A stretch of 64,000 nucleotides of DNA from Tsuneonella litorea. Its GTDB lineage: Bacteria > Pseudomonadota > Alphaproteobacteria > Sphingomonadales > Sphingomonadaceae. Shown piece after piece: positions 7,546-15,825 of this stretch. Each line of letters opens with the position of its first letter. Positions within the stretch are counted from its first letter, which is position 1. The notes beneath the pieces were generated by a model, which did not search any database, was not told where the DNA came from, and saw only the letters and a list, made by a program, of their open reading frames with translations. The DNA lies in contig NZ_JAOAMV010000002.1 in the NCBI RefSeq assembly GCF_025154015.1, positions 310,001 to 374,000 on the forward strand. The letters run 5' to 3'. Position numbers and translations under genes: made by a program.

Positions 7546-9063
7546 ATGGAGAGTCGGCAGGAGCATTGCCGGATGCGCGAAAGTTCAAAGGCGATTGACC
7601 TTGCCCACGTCGCACCGATGCGACTCGCCGGTGTCGTGATCGACCCGCCCAGACGCCTCGTCCGGTCGCCGCGGGGCGAAGAAGCCATCCAGCCAAGGGT
7701 CATGCAGGTCCTTGTCGCGCTCGCCCGGGCAAAAGGAGGTGTCCTCAGTCGCGATGACCTTCTCGAACAGTGCTGGGACGGGCGGATCGTAGGCGACAAT
7801 GCGATACAGCGGGCGGTTTCCCGTATCCGCGAGATCGGCGCCGGCGCCGGTGACCAGGGGTTCGCCGTCGAAAGCATCAAGGGGGTCGGCTACCGACTCC
7901 GCGCTCCAGACGGTCAATCGCTCGACCGCGAAAGCGAATCCGTCCAACCGCACCGTTTCCGAATCGATCGCCGCCAGGCGATCGCCGCATCGATCGCCAC
8001 CGGTCTGGCGGGCAGTGCCGCCTTCCTCGCGTTCGGCAGATCCCCCGCGGCAAGCGCGGCCGCGCGGGACCATTACCGAAGCGCCGAGGCGCTCGTTCGC
8101 TCATCCTCGTCTTCGGACTGGGAGGAACAGTCGTTGCGGCTCTATCGTGCGGCGGTCGAGGAATCGCCGCGCTTTGCCGACGCCTGGAGCGGCCTTGCCC
8201 TCGCCCATGTCCGGTCGCTGTACCGCGCGCCGGACGAGCGATCGGATGCGGTCGCCGCAGAAGCCAGGGAGGCCGCCGGCCGCGCCATCGCCATCGATGC
8301 GAACAATGCGCGCGCGCAGGCGGCGCTCGTGATGGTCGAGCCGGAATTCCAGCACTGGGACGCGCGGATCGCCGCGCTGGAGGAAATCTCCGCCCGTACC
8401 CCCGGAACGTGGGAGATTACGCTGTCCATCGGATTGCTGCACCAGGCAACAGGCGATTTCCGACAGGCCCTTCCGGTGTTCGAGAAGCTCCTGCTCGACG
8501 AGCCCGCGAACCTGCGCCTCCACAGGATCCTCGCGCGCACCTACTTCCGAACCGGGCGCCCCGCGCAGGCCGGTCGCCTGCTCGACATCGCTCGCAAGCA
8601 CTGGCCAAGGGATTACGGTTTATGGAATGCCGGCCTGGACTTCCTGATGCTGCAGGGACGCTACGACGAGGCGCGCCGCTATCTGGCCGATGACAGCCTC
8701 TATCCGTTCAACGTCGCTTCCGACGCGTTGCCTAAGCGGCACCTGCTGCTGGACGTCCTCGAAGGACGCGAACCGGGACAGCGCGACCGGCTCATCCGGT
8801 CATTCCTCGGACACCTCGCACTCAAGCAGGATGCCTATCCCGGGGTGATCCGGATGATGGGGCTCCTCGGCGCGAAGACCAGGATGGTCGAGGTCATGCG
8901 GGGCTATTACTTCGGGGAAGGACGGTACGCCCGCAGCCTTTCACGTCATTCGCCTCGCCTGACCGGATTCCTGTACCAGCCGCACGTCGATGGCCAGCGA
9001 TCCGAGCCCCAATTCGGCGCGATGATGGCGCGCATCGGAATACCCCCACGGCCGCGGTTCTAG
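7546..9063 (+). CDS. Membrane-anchored winged-helix regulator with TPR domain (CadC-like layout)
   Basis: 505 residues. An OmpR/PhoB-type winged-helix domain covers about 26-120, ending with the wing GYRLRAP. A single hydrophobic segment at about 146-164 follows basic RFRIDRRQ. The rest (about 175-400) is made of TPR-like helical hairpins rich in alanine, with repeats around SPRFADAWSGLALAH and GDFRQALPVFEKLL. This is the layout of CadC/ToxR-like one-component sensors: cytoplasmic DNA binding, one membrane helix, periplasmic sensing. No phospho-receiver is present. ATG 7546 is used; ATG 7573 would shorten it by nine residues. It faces a small secreted protein gene and probably regulates itself and that gene. 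Confidence 0.8.
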   Translation: MESRQEHCRMRESSKAIDLAHVAPMRLAGVVIDPPRRLVRSPRGEEAIQPRVMQVLVALARAKGGVLSRDDLLEQCWDGRIVGDNAIQRAVSRIREIGAGAGDQGFAVESIKGVGYRLRAPDGQSLDRESESVQPHRFRIDRRQAIAASIATGLAGSAAFLAFGRSPAASAAARDHYRSAEALVRSSSSSDWEEQSLRLYRAAVEESPRFADAWSGLALAHVRSLYRAPDERSDAVAAEAREAAGRAIAIDANNARAQAALVMVEPEFQHWDARIAALEEISARTPGTWEITLSIGLLHQATGDFRQALPVFEKLLLDEPANLRLHRILARTYFRTGRPAQAGRLLDIARKHWPRDYGLWNAGLDFLMLQGRYDEARRYLADDSLYPFNVASDALPKRHLLLDVLEGREPGQRDRLIRSFLGHLALKQDAYPGVIRMMGLLGAKTRMVEVMRGYYFGEGRYARSLSRHSPRLTGFLYQPHVDGQRSEPQFGAMMARIGIPPRPRF

Positions 9064-9094
9064 CACGCCCGTTCCGGAAAGAATCGATCCTGTC

Positions 9095-9514
9095 CTAGCC
9101 GTCCAGCGCGTCAACCAGGGTAGCACGGATGCGCCGGAGCCGCGCGATCGCTTCCGGCCGCCCGCGTTGCGAATCGGCATCCATGCGCGGGGCGGATTGG
9201 GACCGGTCGGGCGCGGGCTTCGCCCCGGGGGCGTCCACCGCCTCTGCGGCCGGCTTGTCCGCCGCCGCAAGCGCGGCCTTCGCACCGCGCAAAGTATACC
9301 CCTCGCGGTTCACCAGCCGGTCGATTTCCTCGACCAGCGCGATGTCCTCGGGCCGGTAATAGCGCCGGCCGCCGCTGCGCTTCATCGGCTGCAATTGCGG
9401 GAACTGACCTTCCCAGTACCGCAGAACGTGGGCCTTGATGCCCAGCGCCTCGCCCACCTCGCCGATCGTGCGTAGGGCGCGTTCGTCCTTCCCGTCGTCG
9501 AAGCTGGTCACCAA
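9095..9514 (-). CDS. MerR-family transcriptional regulator
   Basis: 139 residues with an N-terminal MerR helix-turn-helix: RTIGEVGEALGIKAHVLRYWEGQF (two blocks, about 15-38), then RRYYRPEDIALVEEIDRLV. The C-terminal tail is alanine/proline rich and lacks the cysteines of metal-sensing MerR proteins, so the ligand is unknown. It follows ihfA by nine bases on the same strand, an arrangement common in alphaproteobacteria, and is the last gene of the rpmF-plsX-fabH-ihfA run. Confidence 0.9.
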   Translation of the reverse strand: MVTSFDDGKDERALRTIGEVGEALGIKAHVLRYWEGQFPQLQPMKRSGGRRYYRPEDIALVEEIDRLVNREGYTLRGAKAALAAADKPAAEAVDAPGAKPAPDRSQSAPRMDADSQRGRPEAIARLRRIRATLVDALDG

Positions 9515-9523
9515 CGGCGATCC

Positions 9524-9823
9524 TTATCCATTTGCCACCCGCTCCTTGAGCAGCTGGCTGGCGCGGAAGGTCATCACCCGCCGCGGCGTGATCGGCACCT
9601 CGACCCCGGTCTTGGGATTGCGGCCGATCCGTTCCTTCTTGTCGCGCAGCACGAACGTACCGAAGCCCGAAATCTTCACGTTCTCGCCCTTGCTCATCGC
9701 CTCGCACATGTGGCGAAGGATCGATTCGACGAGTTCGAGGGATTCAGCACGGCTGAAACCGAGTTTGCGATTGATCGTGTCTGCCAGATCTGCCCGAGTC
9801 AGCGTACCCACCGAACGCATCAT
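9524..9823 (-). CDS. ihfA: Integration host factor subunit alpha
   Basis: 99-residue DNA-bending nucleoid protein of the HU/IHF family that acts as a heterodimer with IhfB. The family pattern is clear: [11 protein letters not shown] at the start, the dimer helices, [12 protein letters not shown], and the DNA-intercalating arm [17 protein letters not shown]. It lies downstream of fabH with a 104-base gap that probably holds its own promoter. An upstream Met-Met start is used; ATG 9820 is equivalent. Confidence 0.95.
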   Translation of the reverse strand: MMRSVGTLTRADLADTINRKLGFSRAESLELVESILRHMCEAMSKGENVKISGFGTFVLRDKKERIGRNPKTGVEVPITPRRVMTFRASQLLKERVANG

Positions 9824-9927
9824 GCCGGCGTCCTCCCCTTTTGGCGGTGCGACCCGAATTGTCGCATTGTTCTAACGGACTAAGCGTCGGTTCGCAATGC
9901 AAACGAAACTTTGCGGTGGAGCAGCAT

Positions 9928-10893
9928 CTACATTCGAACGAGGCTGGCACCCCAGGTGAACCCGCCGCCCATCGCTTCGAACATGACGAGGTCGCCGGGC
10001 TTGATGCGACCATCGCGGATGGCGACGTCGAACGCCAGCGGGACCGACGCGGCCGAAGTGTTGGCGTGGCGATCGACGGTCACGATGACCTTCTCGGCCG
10101 GCAGGCCCAGCTTGCGCGCGGTCGCATCGAGGATGCGCGCGTTGGCCTGGTGGGGAACCACCCAGTCGATTTCTTCCGCGGTGAAGCCGGTTTCGGCGAG
10201 TACCGTCTCGAGCACGCTGGCGAGATTGGTCACCGCGTGCCGGAACACTTCCTTGCCCTTCATGCGCAGCTTGCCGACCGTCCCCGTCGTCGACGGTCCG
10301 CCGTCGACGTAGAGCAGTTCGTTATGGGTGCCGTCGGCGTGAAGCTGGGTGTAGATCACCCCGGGGCCGTCCTCGGCCACCTCCTGCGCCTCGAGCACGA
10401 TCGCCCCGGCCCCGTCGCCGAACAGGACGCAGGTCGTGCGGTCCTCCCAGTCGAGAATGCGGCTGAAGGTTTCCGCCCCGATCACCAGCGCGCGGCGGGC
10501 CATGCCGGCGCGCAGCATCGAATCGGCCGTCGCCAGCGCGTAGAGAAAGCCCGAGCACACCGCGGCGACATCGAACGCGATCCCCCCGTGGCACCCGAGC
10601 AGGTCCTGCACCTTGGTTGCGGTGGCGGGAAAGGTCTGATCGGGGGTCGCGGTGGCGAGCACGATGAGGCCGATGTCCGTGGGCTCCATCCCGGCCGATT
10701 CGAGCGCCTTCTTCGCTGCATCGGCGGCGAGTGTCGCGGTCGTCTCGTCGTCGCCGGCAAGGTAGCGATTGCGAATGCCGGTGCGCTCGACGATCCATTC
10801 GTCGCTGGTATCGACCATCTGCGCCATTTCGGCATTGGCCACACAGCGCTTAGGCAGGGCCGAGCCGCTTCCACGCACGACAGACCGGATCAC
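9928..10893 (-). CDS. fabH: 3-oxoacyl-ACP synthase III (FabH)
   Basis: Condenses acetyl-CoA with malonyl-ACP to start fatty-acid synthesis. The 321-residue protein carries the Cys-His-Asn triad: C113 in [12 protein letters not shown]248 in VPHQANARI and N278 in HANTSAAS, plus the glycine-rich C-terminus MGGGFTWG. The start overlaps the end of plsX by four bases, so the two are translationally coupled. Confidence 0.97.
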   Translation of the reverse strand: MIRSVVRGSGSALPKRCVANAEMAQMVDTSDEWIVERTGIRNRYLAGDDETTATLAADAAKKALESAGMEPTDIGLIVLATATPDQTFPATATKVQDLLGCHGGIAFDVAAVCSGFLYALATADSMLRAGMARRALVIGAETFSRILDWEDRTTCVLFGDGAGAIVLEAQEVAEDGPGVIYTQLHADGTHNELLYVDGGPSTTGTVGKLRMKGKEVFRHAVTNLASVLETVLAETGFTAEEIDWVVPHQANARILDATARKLGLPAEKVIVTVDRHANTSAASVPLAFDVAIRDGRIKPGDLVMFEAMGGGFTWGASLVRM

Positions 10894-11948
10894 GCGGCTT
10901 CGCCCTGGTCGCCGTCCGAACGCAGCCGCGTCTCGCGAAGCGCCGCGAGGTCGGCGGTGATGCGCTGCGTGAGATCGTCCTCCAGCAACCGCGCCGCGAC
11001 GGCGACGGCATTGGCCACGCCGGTCGGGTTCGCGCTGCCGTGGCTCTTCACCACGACGCCGTTGAGGCCGAGGAAAACGGCCCCGTTGTGATTGTTGGGA
11101 TCGAGGTGGTGCCGCAGCAACTCGGTGGCGGGACGGCTGACGAGGAAGCCGATCTTGGACCGCAGCGAGCTGGTGAAGGCATTGCGCAGAAGGTCGGTGA
11201 CGAAGCGGGCCGCCCCCTCGATCGCCTTGAGCGCGATGTTGCCGGAAAAACCGTCGGTGACGACGACGTCGCAGGAACCCCGGTTGATCTTGTCCGCCTC
11301 GATGAACCCGTCGAAGCTGAGCGCGAGGCCGGTCGCTTCGCGCAGGCGGGCGGCGGCGTCCTGCAACTGTTCGGTGCCCTTCAGCTCCTCGGTGCCGATG
11401 TTGAGCAGGCGCACGCGCGGCTCCTCGCGTCCCGTGACGATCCGTGAATAGGCCGCGCCCATCAGCGCGAACTGGACGAGGTTGCGTGCGTCACACTCGG
11501 TGTTGGCGCCGAGGTCGAGCATGATCACGTCGTTGTCGCCGAGGCTCGGCAGCAGCGCGGCGAGCGCCGGCCGGTCGATTCCCGGCATCGTGCGCAGGGC
11601 GAGCTTGCTCATCGCCATCAGCGCGCCGGTATTGCCCGCGCTCACCGCGGCCCCGGCATCGCCGGTCTTCACCGCGTTGACGGCCAGGCCCATGCTGGTG
11701 GTCTTGGCGCGGCGCAGGGCCCGGGTGGGCTGCTCCTCGCCGCTCACGACGCCCTCGCAGTGCAGGATTTCGGACGCGCCGCGCATCTGCGGGTGCGCGT
11801 CGAGCGCGGTCTTGATCCGCGCCTCATCGCCCACGAGCAGGAACTTGAACTTGTCGTGCCTCCGGCGGGCCAGTGCCGCGCCGGAGATCATCGTCTGCAC
11901 GCCCTCGTCACCCCCCATCGCGTCGACGGCGATACGCGGGAGGCTCAT
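10890..11948 (-). CDS. plsX: Phosphate acyltransferase PlsX
   Basis: Converts acyl-ACP to acyl-phosphate, the donor for PlsY in phospholipid synthesis. 352 residues beginning with the family motif [11 protein letters not shown]; further hallmarks are [12 protein letters not shown] and LDLGANTEC, and the nucleotide-binding-like [10 protein letters not shown]. It sits between rpmF and fabH, the standard bacterial order that ties ribosome production to membrane lipid synthesis. Confidence 0.97.
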   Translation of the reverse strand: MSLPRIAVDAMGGDEGVQTMISGAALARRRHDKFKFLLVGDEARIKTALDAHPQMRGASEILHCEGVVSGEEQPTRALRRAKTTSMGLAVNAVKTGDAGAAVSAGNTGALMAMSKLALRTMPGIDRPALAALLPSLGDNDVIMLDLGANTECDARNLVQFALMGAAYSRIVTGREEPRVRLLNIGTEELKGTEQLQDAAARLREATGLALSFDGFIEADKINRGSCDVVVTDGFSGNIALKAIEGAARFVTDLLRNAFTSSLRSKIGFLVSRPATELLRHHLDPNNHNGAVFLGLNGVVVKSHGSANPTGVANAVAVAARLLEDDLTQRITADLAALRETRLRSDGDQGEAA

Positions 11949-11973
11949 GACGCGACTACCCTAAGGCCGGCCG

Positions 11974-12153
11974 TCAGAGGCCGACGGCGACGACTTCGCG
12001 GCCGTTGTAGTGCCCGCAGTGCGAGCAGAGGTTGTGCGGACGCTTGAGTTCGCCGCAGTTCGAGCATTCGTGGAATGCCTCGACCTTAAGCGAATCGTGC
12101 GACCGGCGCATGCCCCGGCGGCTGGGCGAAACTTTTCTTTTTGGGACGGCCAT
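11974..12153 (-). CDS. rpmF: 50S ribosomal protein L32
   Basis: 59 residues, beginning [20 protein letters not shown], the near-invariant L32 start. It keeps four cysteines in CSNCGEL and CSHCGHY, the zinc-ribbon form of L32, and ends REVVAVGL. The stop is 25 bases before plsX, and together with fabH they form the usual rpmF-plsX-fabH operon. The presence of the C+ form suggests no zinc-free paralogue is needed from this locus. Confidence 0.97.
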   Translation of the reverse strand: MAVPKRKVSPSRRGMRRSHDSLKVEAFHECSNCGELKRPHNLCSHCGHYNGREVVAVGL

Positions 12154-12190
12154 CGTGGCACCTGTTCCGTATGAATATCAAAGCTGTTGC

Positions 12191-12250
12191 GGCCCGCCCT
12201 AGGCCAGTCCCTTGCAGCGCACAACCCGCCGGACAACACCTTGGCGGGCC
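12191..12250 (-). promoter_or_regulatory. Long-range inverted repeat in the rpmF leader
   Basis: ggcccgcc (12191-12198) and ggcgggcc (12243-12250) are perfectly complementary, and ccgcc at 12226-12230 can pair alternatively with the same right arm. They lie 38-97 bases before rpmF on the minus strand, where a leader transcript would be. Alternative pairing hints at attenuation or autoregulation by a ribosomal protein, but in GC-rich DNA such pairings arise by chance. Confidence 0.3.
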
Positions 12251-12376
12251 GGGAAGCGGCGAACGGGACCCGGCAGTGACGGGAAGGCGCGCCCTATAGC
12301 GCATATCGCGCCCGTTGCAAGCGCGCCCGGCTATGCTAGCGAGCGGTGTACGTTTTCGCAGGGAAATGGGGGCCAA

Positions 12377-12769
12377 ATGATCCTTCCGGTTACGCTTACT
12401 TCGGCTGCCGCGGCCGCGATCATCAACATCTGGCTGGCGATGCGCATCGGCCGTCTGCGAATCCAGCACAAGGTTTCGATCGGCGACGATGCCGGCGGCC
12501 CGCTGACCGCGCGGATGCGCGCGCAGCTCAACTTCGTCGAGAATACCGCGTTCGTCCTCGTCCTGATCGCCGCCATCGAGATCGCCGGAAAAGGCGCGCC
12601 GTGGCTCGCCTGGGTCGCGGCGATCTACATGCTCGGCCGCGTGGCACACGGGCTGGGAATGGACGGCGGCCCGCTCGCCCGCGGCCGCTCGGTCGGGACG
12701 ATCATCACGATGCTCACCCAGCTCGGCCTCGCGATCGTCGCGGTACTGATTGCGCTGCGGGTGATCTGA
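12377..12769 (+). CDS. MAPEG-family membrane protein
   Basis: 130 residues with four hydrophobic segments and the MAPEG-type features: a charged loop after helix 1 (RIGRLRIQHKVSIGD), the RMRAQLNFVENTAFVL segment matching the family's R-x-x-x-N-x-x-E pattern, and GRVAHGLGM. Members are trimeric membrane enzymes acting in glutathione and eicosanoid chemistry; in proteobacteria most are uncharacterised. It is convergent with a metallo-hydrolase gene, stops six bases apart. Confidence 0.85.
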   Translation: MILPVTLTSAAAAAIINIWLAMRIGRLRIQHKVSIGDDAGGPLTARMRAQLNFVENTAFVLVLIAAIEIAGKGAPWLAWVAAIYMLGRVAHGLGMDGGPLARGRSVGTIITMLTQLGLAIVAVLIALRVI

Positions 12770-12775
12770 GCTGGC

Positions 12776-13444
12776 TCAGCCTAGCGCGTAGTCGCTGACG
12801 AACGCGTTGGTCTGGCGCTCGCGGCCGAAGGTGCTCGTCGGGCCGTGGCCGGGAATGAAGGTCACGTCGTTGCCCAGCGGCCAGAGCTTCTGGGTGATCG
12901 CGTCGATCAGGTCCTGGTGGTTGCCCATCGGAAAGTCGGTGCGGCCGATCGAGCCCTGGAACAGGACATCGCCGACGATCGCGAACCGGCTCGGCCGGTG
13001 GAAGAACACGACGTGACCGGGCGTATGGCCCGGGCAGTGGATGACCTCGAGCGTCAGTTCGCCGACGGTCACGGTGTCGCCGTCCTCGAGCCAGCGGTCG
13101 GGCTCGAACACCTCGGCGTGCATCCCGTACTTGCCGCCGTCCTCGTCGAGCCGGCTGATCCAGAACCGGTCCGCCTCGTGCGGCCCCTCGATCTTCAGGC
13201 CGAGTTCCTTGGCCAGCATCCCGGCCTGCCCGCAGTGGTCGAGGTGGCCGTGGGTGACGAGAATCTTCTCGAGCGTCACCCCGGCTTTCGCCACCCCTGC
13301 CTTGAGCCGGTCGAGATCTCCGCCGGGATCGACCAGCGCCCCCTTCATCGTCTTCGTGCACCAGATCAGCGAACAGTTCTGCTGAAGCGGCGTCACGGGA
13401 ATGATCGCGGCGCGCATGGGGGGAAGAGGCGTGTCGGGCTGCAT
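12776..13444 (-). CDS. MBL-fold metallo-hydrolase (glyoxalase II-like)
   Basis: 222 residues with the metallo-beta-lactamase metal site THGHLDHCG (H65, H67, D69, H70), further ligands in CPGHTPGH (histidine at about 132), GDVLFQGSIGRTD and GHGPTSTFG. This is the YcbL/glyoxalase II-like branch, which hydrolyses thioesters such as S-lactoylglutathione; the precise substrate is not certain. A second in-frame ATG at 13417 (MRAAIIPVTPL) fits many homologue starts better and may be the real one. Confidence 0.88.
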   Translation of the reverse strand: MQPDTPLPPMRAAIIPVTPLQQNCSLIWCTKTMKGALVDPGGDLDRLKAGVAKAGVTLEKILVTHGHLDHCGQAGMLAKELGLKIEGPHEADRFWISRLDEDGGKYGMHAEVFEPDRWLEDGDTVTVGELTLEVIHCPGHTPGHVVFFHRPSRFAIVGDVLFQGSIGRTDFPMGNHQDLIDAITQKLWPLGNDVTFIPGHGPTSTFGRERQTNAFVSDYALG

Positions 13445-13512
13445 CGCGCCGAGGTGACCTCTAACCGGCCCGATTGCAAGCGCTGGCGGTCGCGGCGGCG
13501 CCCTCCGTCCCG

Positions 13513-14319
13513 TCAGCGCCCCAGCCGGATGCCCAGCGTCACCCCGCCTCCGAAATCGGAAGCCCCATCGGTCAGCCCGCCCGACCCGTAAAATCCCAGC
13601 GACAGGTTCTTCCCCACGCCGGTGTTCAGGCCGCCGACGATCCGCTGGTCGTCTTCGCCCCCTGCGACCTGGCTTTGTGCAAAGGCATAGCCGAGGTGGG
13701 CCGAAGTCGACTCGGCCAGGCGCAGCGACGCACCGGCCTGAGCCGAGAGCGCGTTCCTGAGGTCGAAACCGTCCGGGTCACCGGTAACCGTGTAGGCGAC
13801 GCCGGCAAACGGCGTGACGCTGCCGAGCGGCTTGGCAAGGTCCGCGCGGACCGAATAGTCGGCCTTGCCGGTTCCCAGCCCCTTGTCGACCGATGCCGTG
13901 GGGACCTTTACGCCCGTGCCCAGCGTGGCATTGAAGCCCTCGACAGGCAGGTCATAGGCCGCCGAAAGGTGGAGGTCCCCCATTCCCTGGCGCGTGTCGA
14001 CGGTATCGGGCCGGGTCGGATCGACGAGGATCGGCAAGCCGAGCGGCCCCGAAGGCGCGACCACGTTGCCAGGTGCCCTCAGCCGGACGTAGGACGTCTG
14101 CGCGCTCGCCCGCAGCCGCCCTTTCGCGACGACGAGAGACAGCGGGACGCTTTCCTTTTCCATCTGCGTATCGGTGCCATAGTCCCCCTGCTCGTAGTCG
14201 AGGCCGGTCGAAAACTGGACGCGGGTGCCGTTTTCTCCGCTCGGCGTCTCCGGCGACTGCTGCGCCATGGCGGGCACGATGGGAAGAGCGACGGCGGTGA
14301 GGGCAAGGGCAAGGCGCAA
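13513..14319 (-). CDS. Outer-membrane beta-barrel / transporter-like protein
   Basis: I start it at TTG 14319: GGAGA lies six bases upstream, and from there the protein opens with a clean signal peptide (RLALALTAVALPIVPAMA) and cleavage before QQ. An ATG at 14382 would add 21 residues that do not look like a signal peptide. The mature part alternates hydrophobic and polar residues with many glycines (LHLSAAYDLP, GLNTGVGKNLSLGFYGS) and ends GIRLGR, typical of a barrel strand. It resembles proteins annotated as phenol-degradation meta-pathway-type outer-membrane transporters. Substrate unknown. Confidence 0.75.
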   Translation of the reverse strand: MRLALALTAVALPIVPAMAQQSPETPSGENGTRVQFSTGLDYEQGDYGTDTQMEKESVPLSLVVAKGRLRASAQTSYVRLRAPGNVVAPSGPLGLPILVDPTRPDTVDTRQGMGDLHLSAAYDLPVEGFNATLGTGVKVPTASVDKGLGTGKADYSVRADLAKPLGSVTPFAGVAYTVTGDPDGFDLRNALSAQAGASLRLAESTSAHLGYAFAQSQVAGGEDDQRIVGGLNTGVGKNLSLGFYGSGGLTDGASDFGGGVTLGIRLGR

Positions 14320-14451
14320 GGGTGATCTCCGAATTGACGCGTGTTCGCCCTGCAAACGGACGTGCCTCGGAAATCCATCCAACCAGCTGTCAGATTGTGC
14401 GCACGCGGCGCCGTTCGACCGCCCTCGTCCGTTCCCGTCCTCGGCGCTCGG

Positions 14452-15105
14452 CTACAGCCGGCCGCTCTTCCACACCACGCGGCCGACGATCTCGAGTTCG
14501 TCGAGCGCCACTTCGAGCGGCGGATAGGCATAGTTCTGGCTGAGCAGCGTCGCCCGGCCCGGCCCCGCGGGCGCGAGGCGCTTGACCATCAGGGCATCGC
14601 CGAGGCGGACGACGTGTATGCCGTCGCGCAAGGCCCGCTGGGCGCGATCGACAAGGATCTCGTCGCCGTCGTGAAGCAGCGGCTCCATCGAATCGCCCTG
14701 CACCCGGATGGTCGACAGCTGGGCGCCCGACAGCCCCTGTTCCTTGAGCCAGCGGCGGCTGAACCGAAACGAATCGAAGGGCCGCTCGTCGGCGGCGACC
14801 GCGCCGGGTCCCGCGGCGGCCCCAAGCGGCAGGCGCGGGACCTCGATCCACTCGCCGCGGGAGCTAGTCACGGGCGGGGAAATTTCCTCGCCCCCGCCCA
14901 GCTCGGATTCGGGCACGCCGAAGAACCGCGCAAGCGTGCGGCGGTCGCCTTCCTCCAGCTTGCGGGGGGAGCCCTTGCGAATGAACTGCTGCAAGTAGCT
15001 GGAATTGCGACCGATCATCTCCGACAATCCGGCAAGGCTGACGCCGCGCTGCTGCGCCAGGGCAAGCAGGCGGTGGCGTGAGGGATCGTCGGAAGGGTTT
15101 ACCAT
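14452..15105 (-). CDS. S24-family peptidase repressor (LexA/CI-like)
   Basis: 217 residues: an XRE-type helix-turn-helix at about 10-65 (VSLAGLSEMIGRNSSYLQQF), a linker, and an S24 autoprotease domain. The nucleophile is S139 in VQGDSMEP and the general base K175 in LMVKRL; a possible self-cleavage site is A98-G99 in PLGAAAGPG. Such proteins repress genes until a RecA filament or other signal triggers self-cleavage. The HTH differs from true LexA winged helices, so this is a CI-like regulator. Twin palindromes overlap its ribosome-binding region, indicating autoregulation, and it faces two small genes that may be the regulated output. Confidence 0.9.
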   Translation of the reverse strand: MVNPSDDPSRHRLLALAQQRGVSLAGLSEMIGRNSSYLQQFIRKGSPRKLEEGDRRTLARFFGVPESELGGGEEISPPVTSSRGEWIEVPRLPLGAAAGPGAVAADERPFDSFRFSRRWLKEQGLSGAQLSTIRVQGDSMEPLLHDGDEILVDRAQRALRDGIHVVRLGDALMVKRLAPAGPGRATLLSQNYAYPPLEVALDELEIVGRVVWKSGRL

Positions 15106-15112
15106 TTTTCCT

Positions 15113-15146
15113 TCCTACACGTAGGATTTTTCCTAGACAAGTAGGA
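15113..15146. promoter_or_regulatory. Twin palindromic operators upstream of the S24 repressor
   Basis: TCCTACACGTAGGA (15113-15126) and TCCTAGACAAGTAGGA (15131-15146) share the arms TCCTA...TAGGA with inner gaps of four and six bases and lie four bases apart. They begin eight bases before the repressor's start codon and overlap its ribosome-binding stretch on the minus strand, while also lying upstream of the divergent small genes. Dimer binding here would shut off both directions. Recognition by the neighbouring repressor is inference. Confidence 0.6.
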
Positions 15147-15236
15147 TTTCACATGGTCCCCATGGGCCTCGATCGCACCACCTGAGTCGCCGGCCCCTTG
15201 GCCGGTGGCCGAGTCGCAGGGGCAGAAGAAAGTCGC

Positions 15237-15425
15237 ATGCTGATCCGAACCATCGAGAAATTCCTGAGGGAGCACGAAATGCCCGCCACCAAGTTCGGCC
15301 GCCTTGCGGCGAACGATCCGCGCTTCGTGCTCGATCTGCGGATGGGCCGCGAACCCCGCCGCGCGCTGGCCTCGCGTGTGGAACATTTCATGAACACTTA
15401 CCGGGAGGCGGCCCATGTCGGTTGA
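15237..15425 (+). CDS. Small conserved, possibly DNA-binding protein
   Basis: 62 residues starting MLIRTIEKF at ATG 15237; upstream in-frame codons are not hydrophobic or conserved-looking. The core MPATKFGRLAANDPRFVLDLRMGREPR resembles short Cro/XRE-like helix-turn-helix segments in which FGRLAANDPRFV would be the first helix pair. It overlaps the next gene by eleven bases and is divergent from the S24 repressor, sharing its operator region. A 6-bp hairpin (CCGGCC-cctt-GGCCGG, 15190-15205) flanked by direct repeats gagtcgc lies upstream. Confidence 0.65.
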   Translation: MLIRTIEKFLREHEMPATKFGRLAANDPRFVLDLRMGREPRRALASRVEHFMNTYREAAHVG

Positions 15426-15762
15426 TTTCAGGCCGCCGCTCCGCGCGCCGCTGGGCACCGCCGGACGCCTGCGCGAGGCGCTCTGCGCGCTCGCCGACGG
15501 ACACGCCGTAGTCCTGCGTCAGACCGAGCGGCCCTGGGCAAGCGTGACGTTCGAGGGCGCGCGTCACACGTTCGAGCTCGCGTTCGAAGGCTGCGCGGCG
15601 GTCGGTGCCGGAGAGACTTTCGTCGCGGCGCTCGCCGATCACGAGTTCGCGATTCCCGGCCAGCTCGTCGCCGAGGCGGCGGTCGCCGCGGTCGACCACA
15701 GGCTGCTGCCCGAACCCCGCATGGCGGTGACCTGCGAATTGCTGCTGCTCAGGGACGCCTGA
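15415..15762 (+). CDS. Conserved hypothetical protein
   Basis: 115 residues, no signal peptide or membrane segment. Beta-strand-rich appearance (HAVVLRQTERPWASVTFEGARHTFELAFEG) with a C-terminal half AEAAVAAVDHRLLPEPRMAVTCELLLL. Not assigned to a family. Its ATG lies inside the preceding 62-residue gene, so the two are almost certainly translated together. Opposite the S24 repressor, the pair may be a small regulated module. Confidence 0.65.
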   Translation: MSVDFRPPLRAPLGTAGRLREALCALADGHAVVLRQTERPWASVTFEGARHTFELAFEGCAAVGAGETFVAALADHEFAIPGQLVAEAAVAAVDHRLLPEPRMAVTCELLLLRDA

Positions 15763-15825
15763 GCGATGGCGATCGTTTTGCCCCAGGACAGCGTGACACC
15801 TGTGACACGGCCCCGGCGTGAGCCG

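Noticed and set aside
15793-15808. Direct repeat gtgacac-N2-gtgacac between convergent genes
   Set aside because: It lies downstream of both genes where an operator is unlikely; two short copies only.
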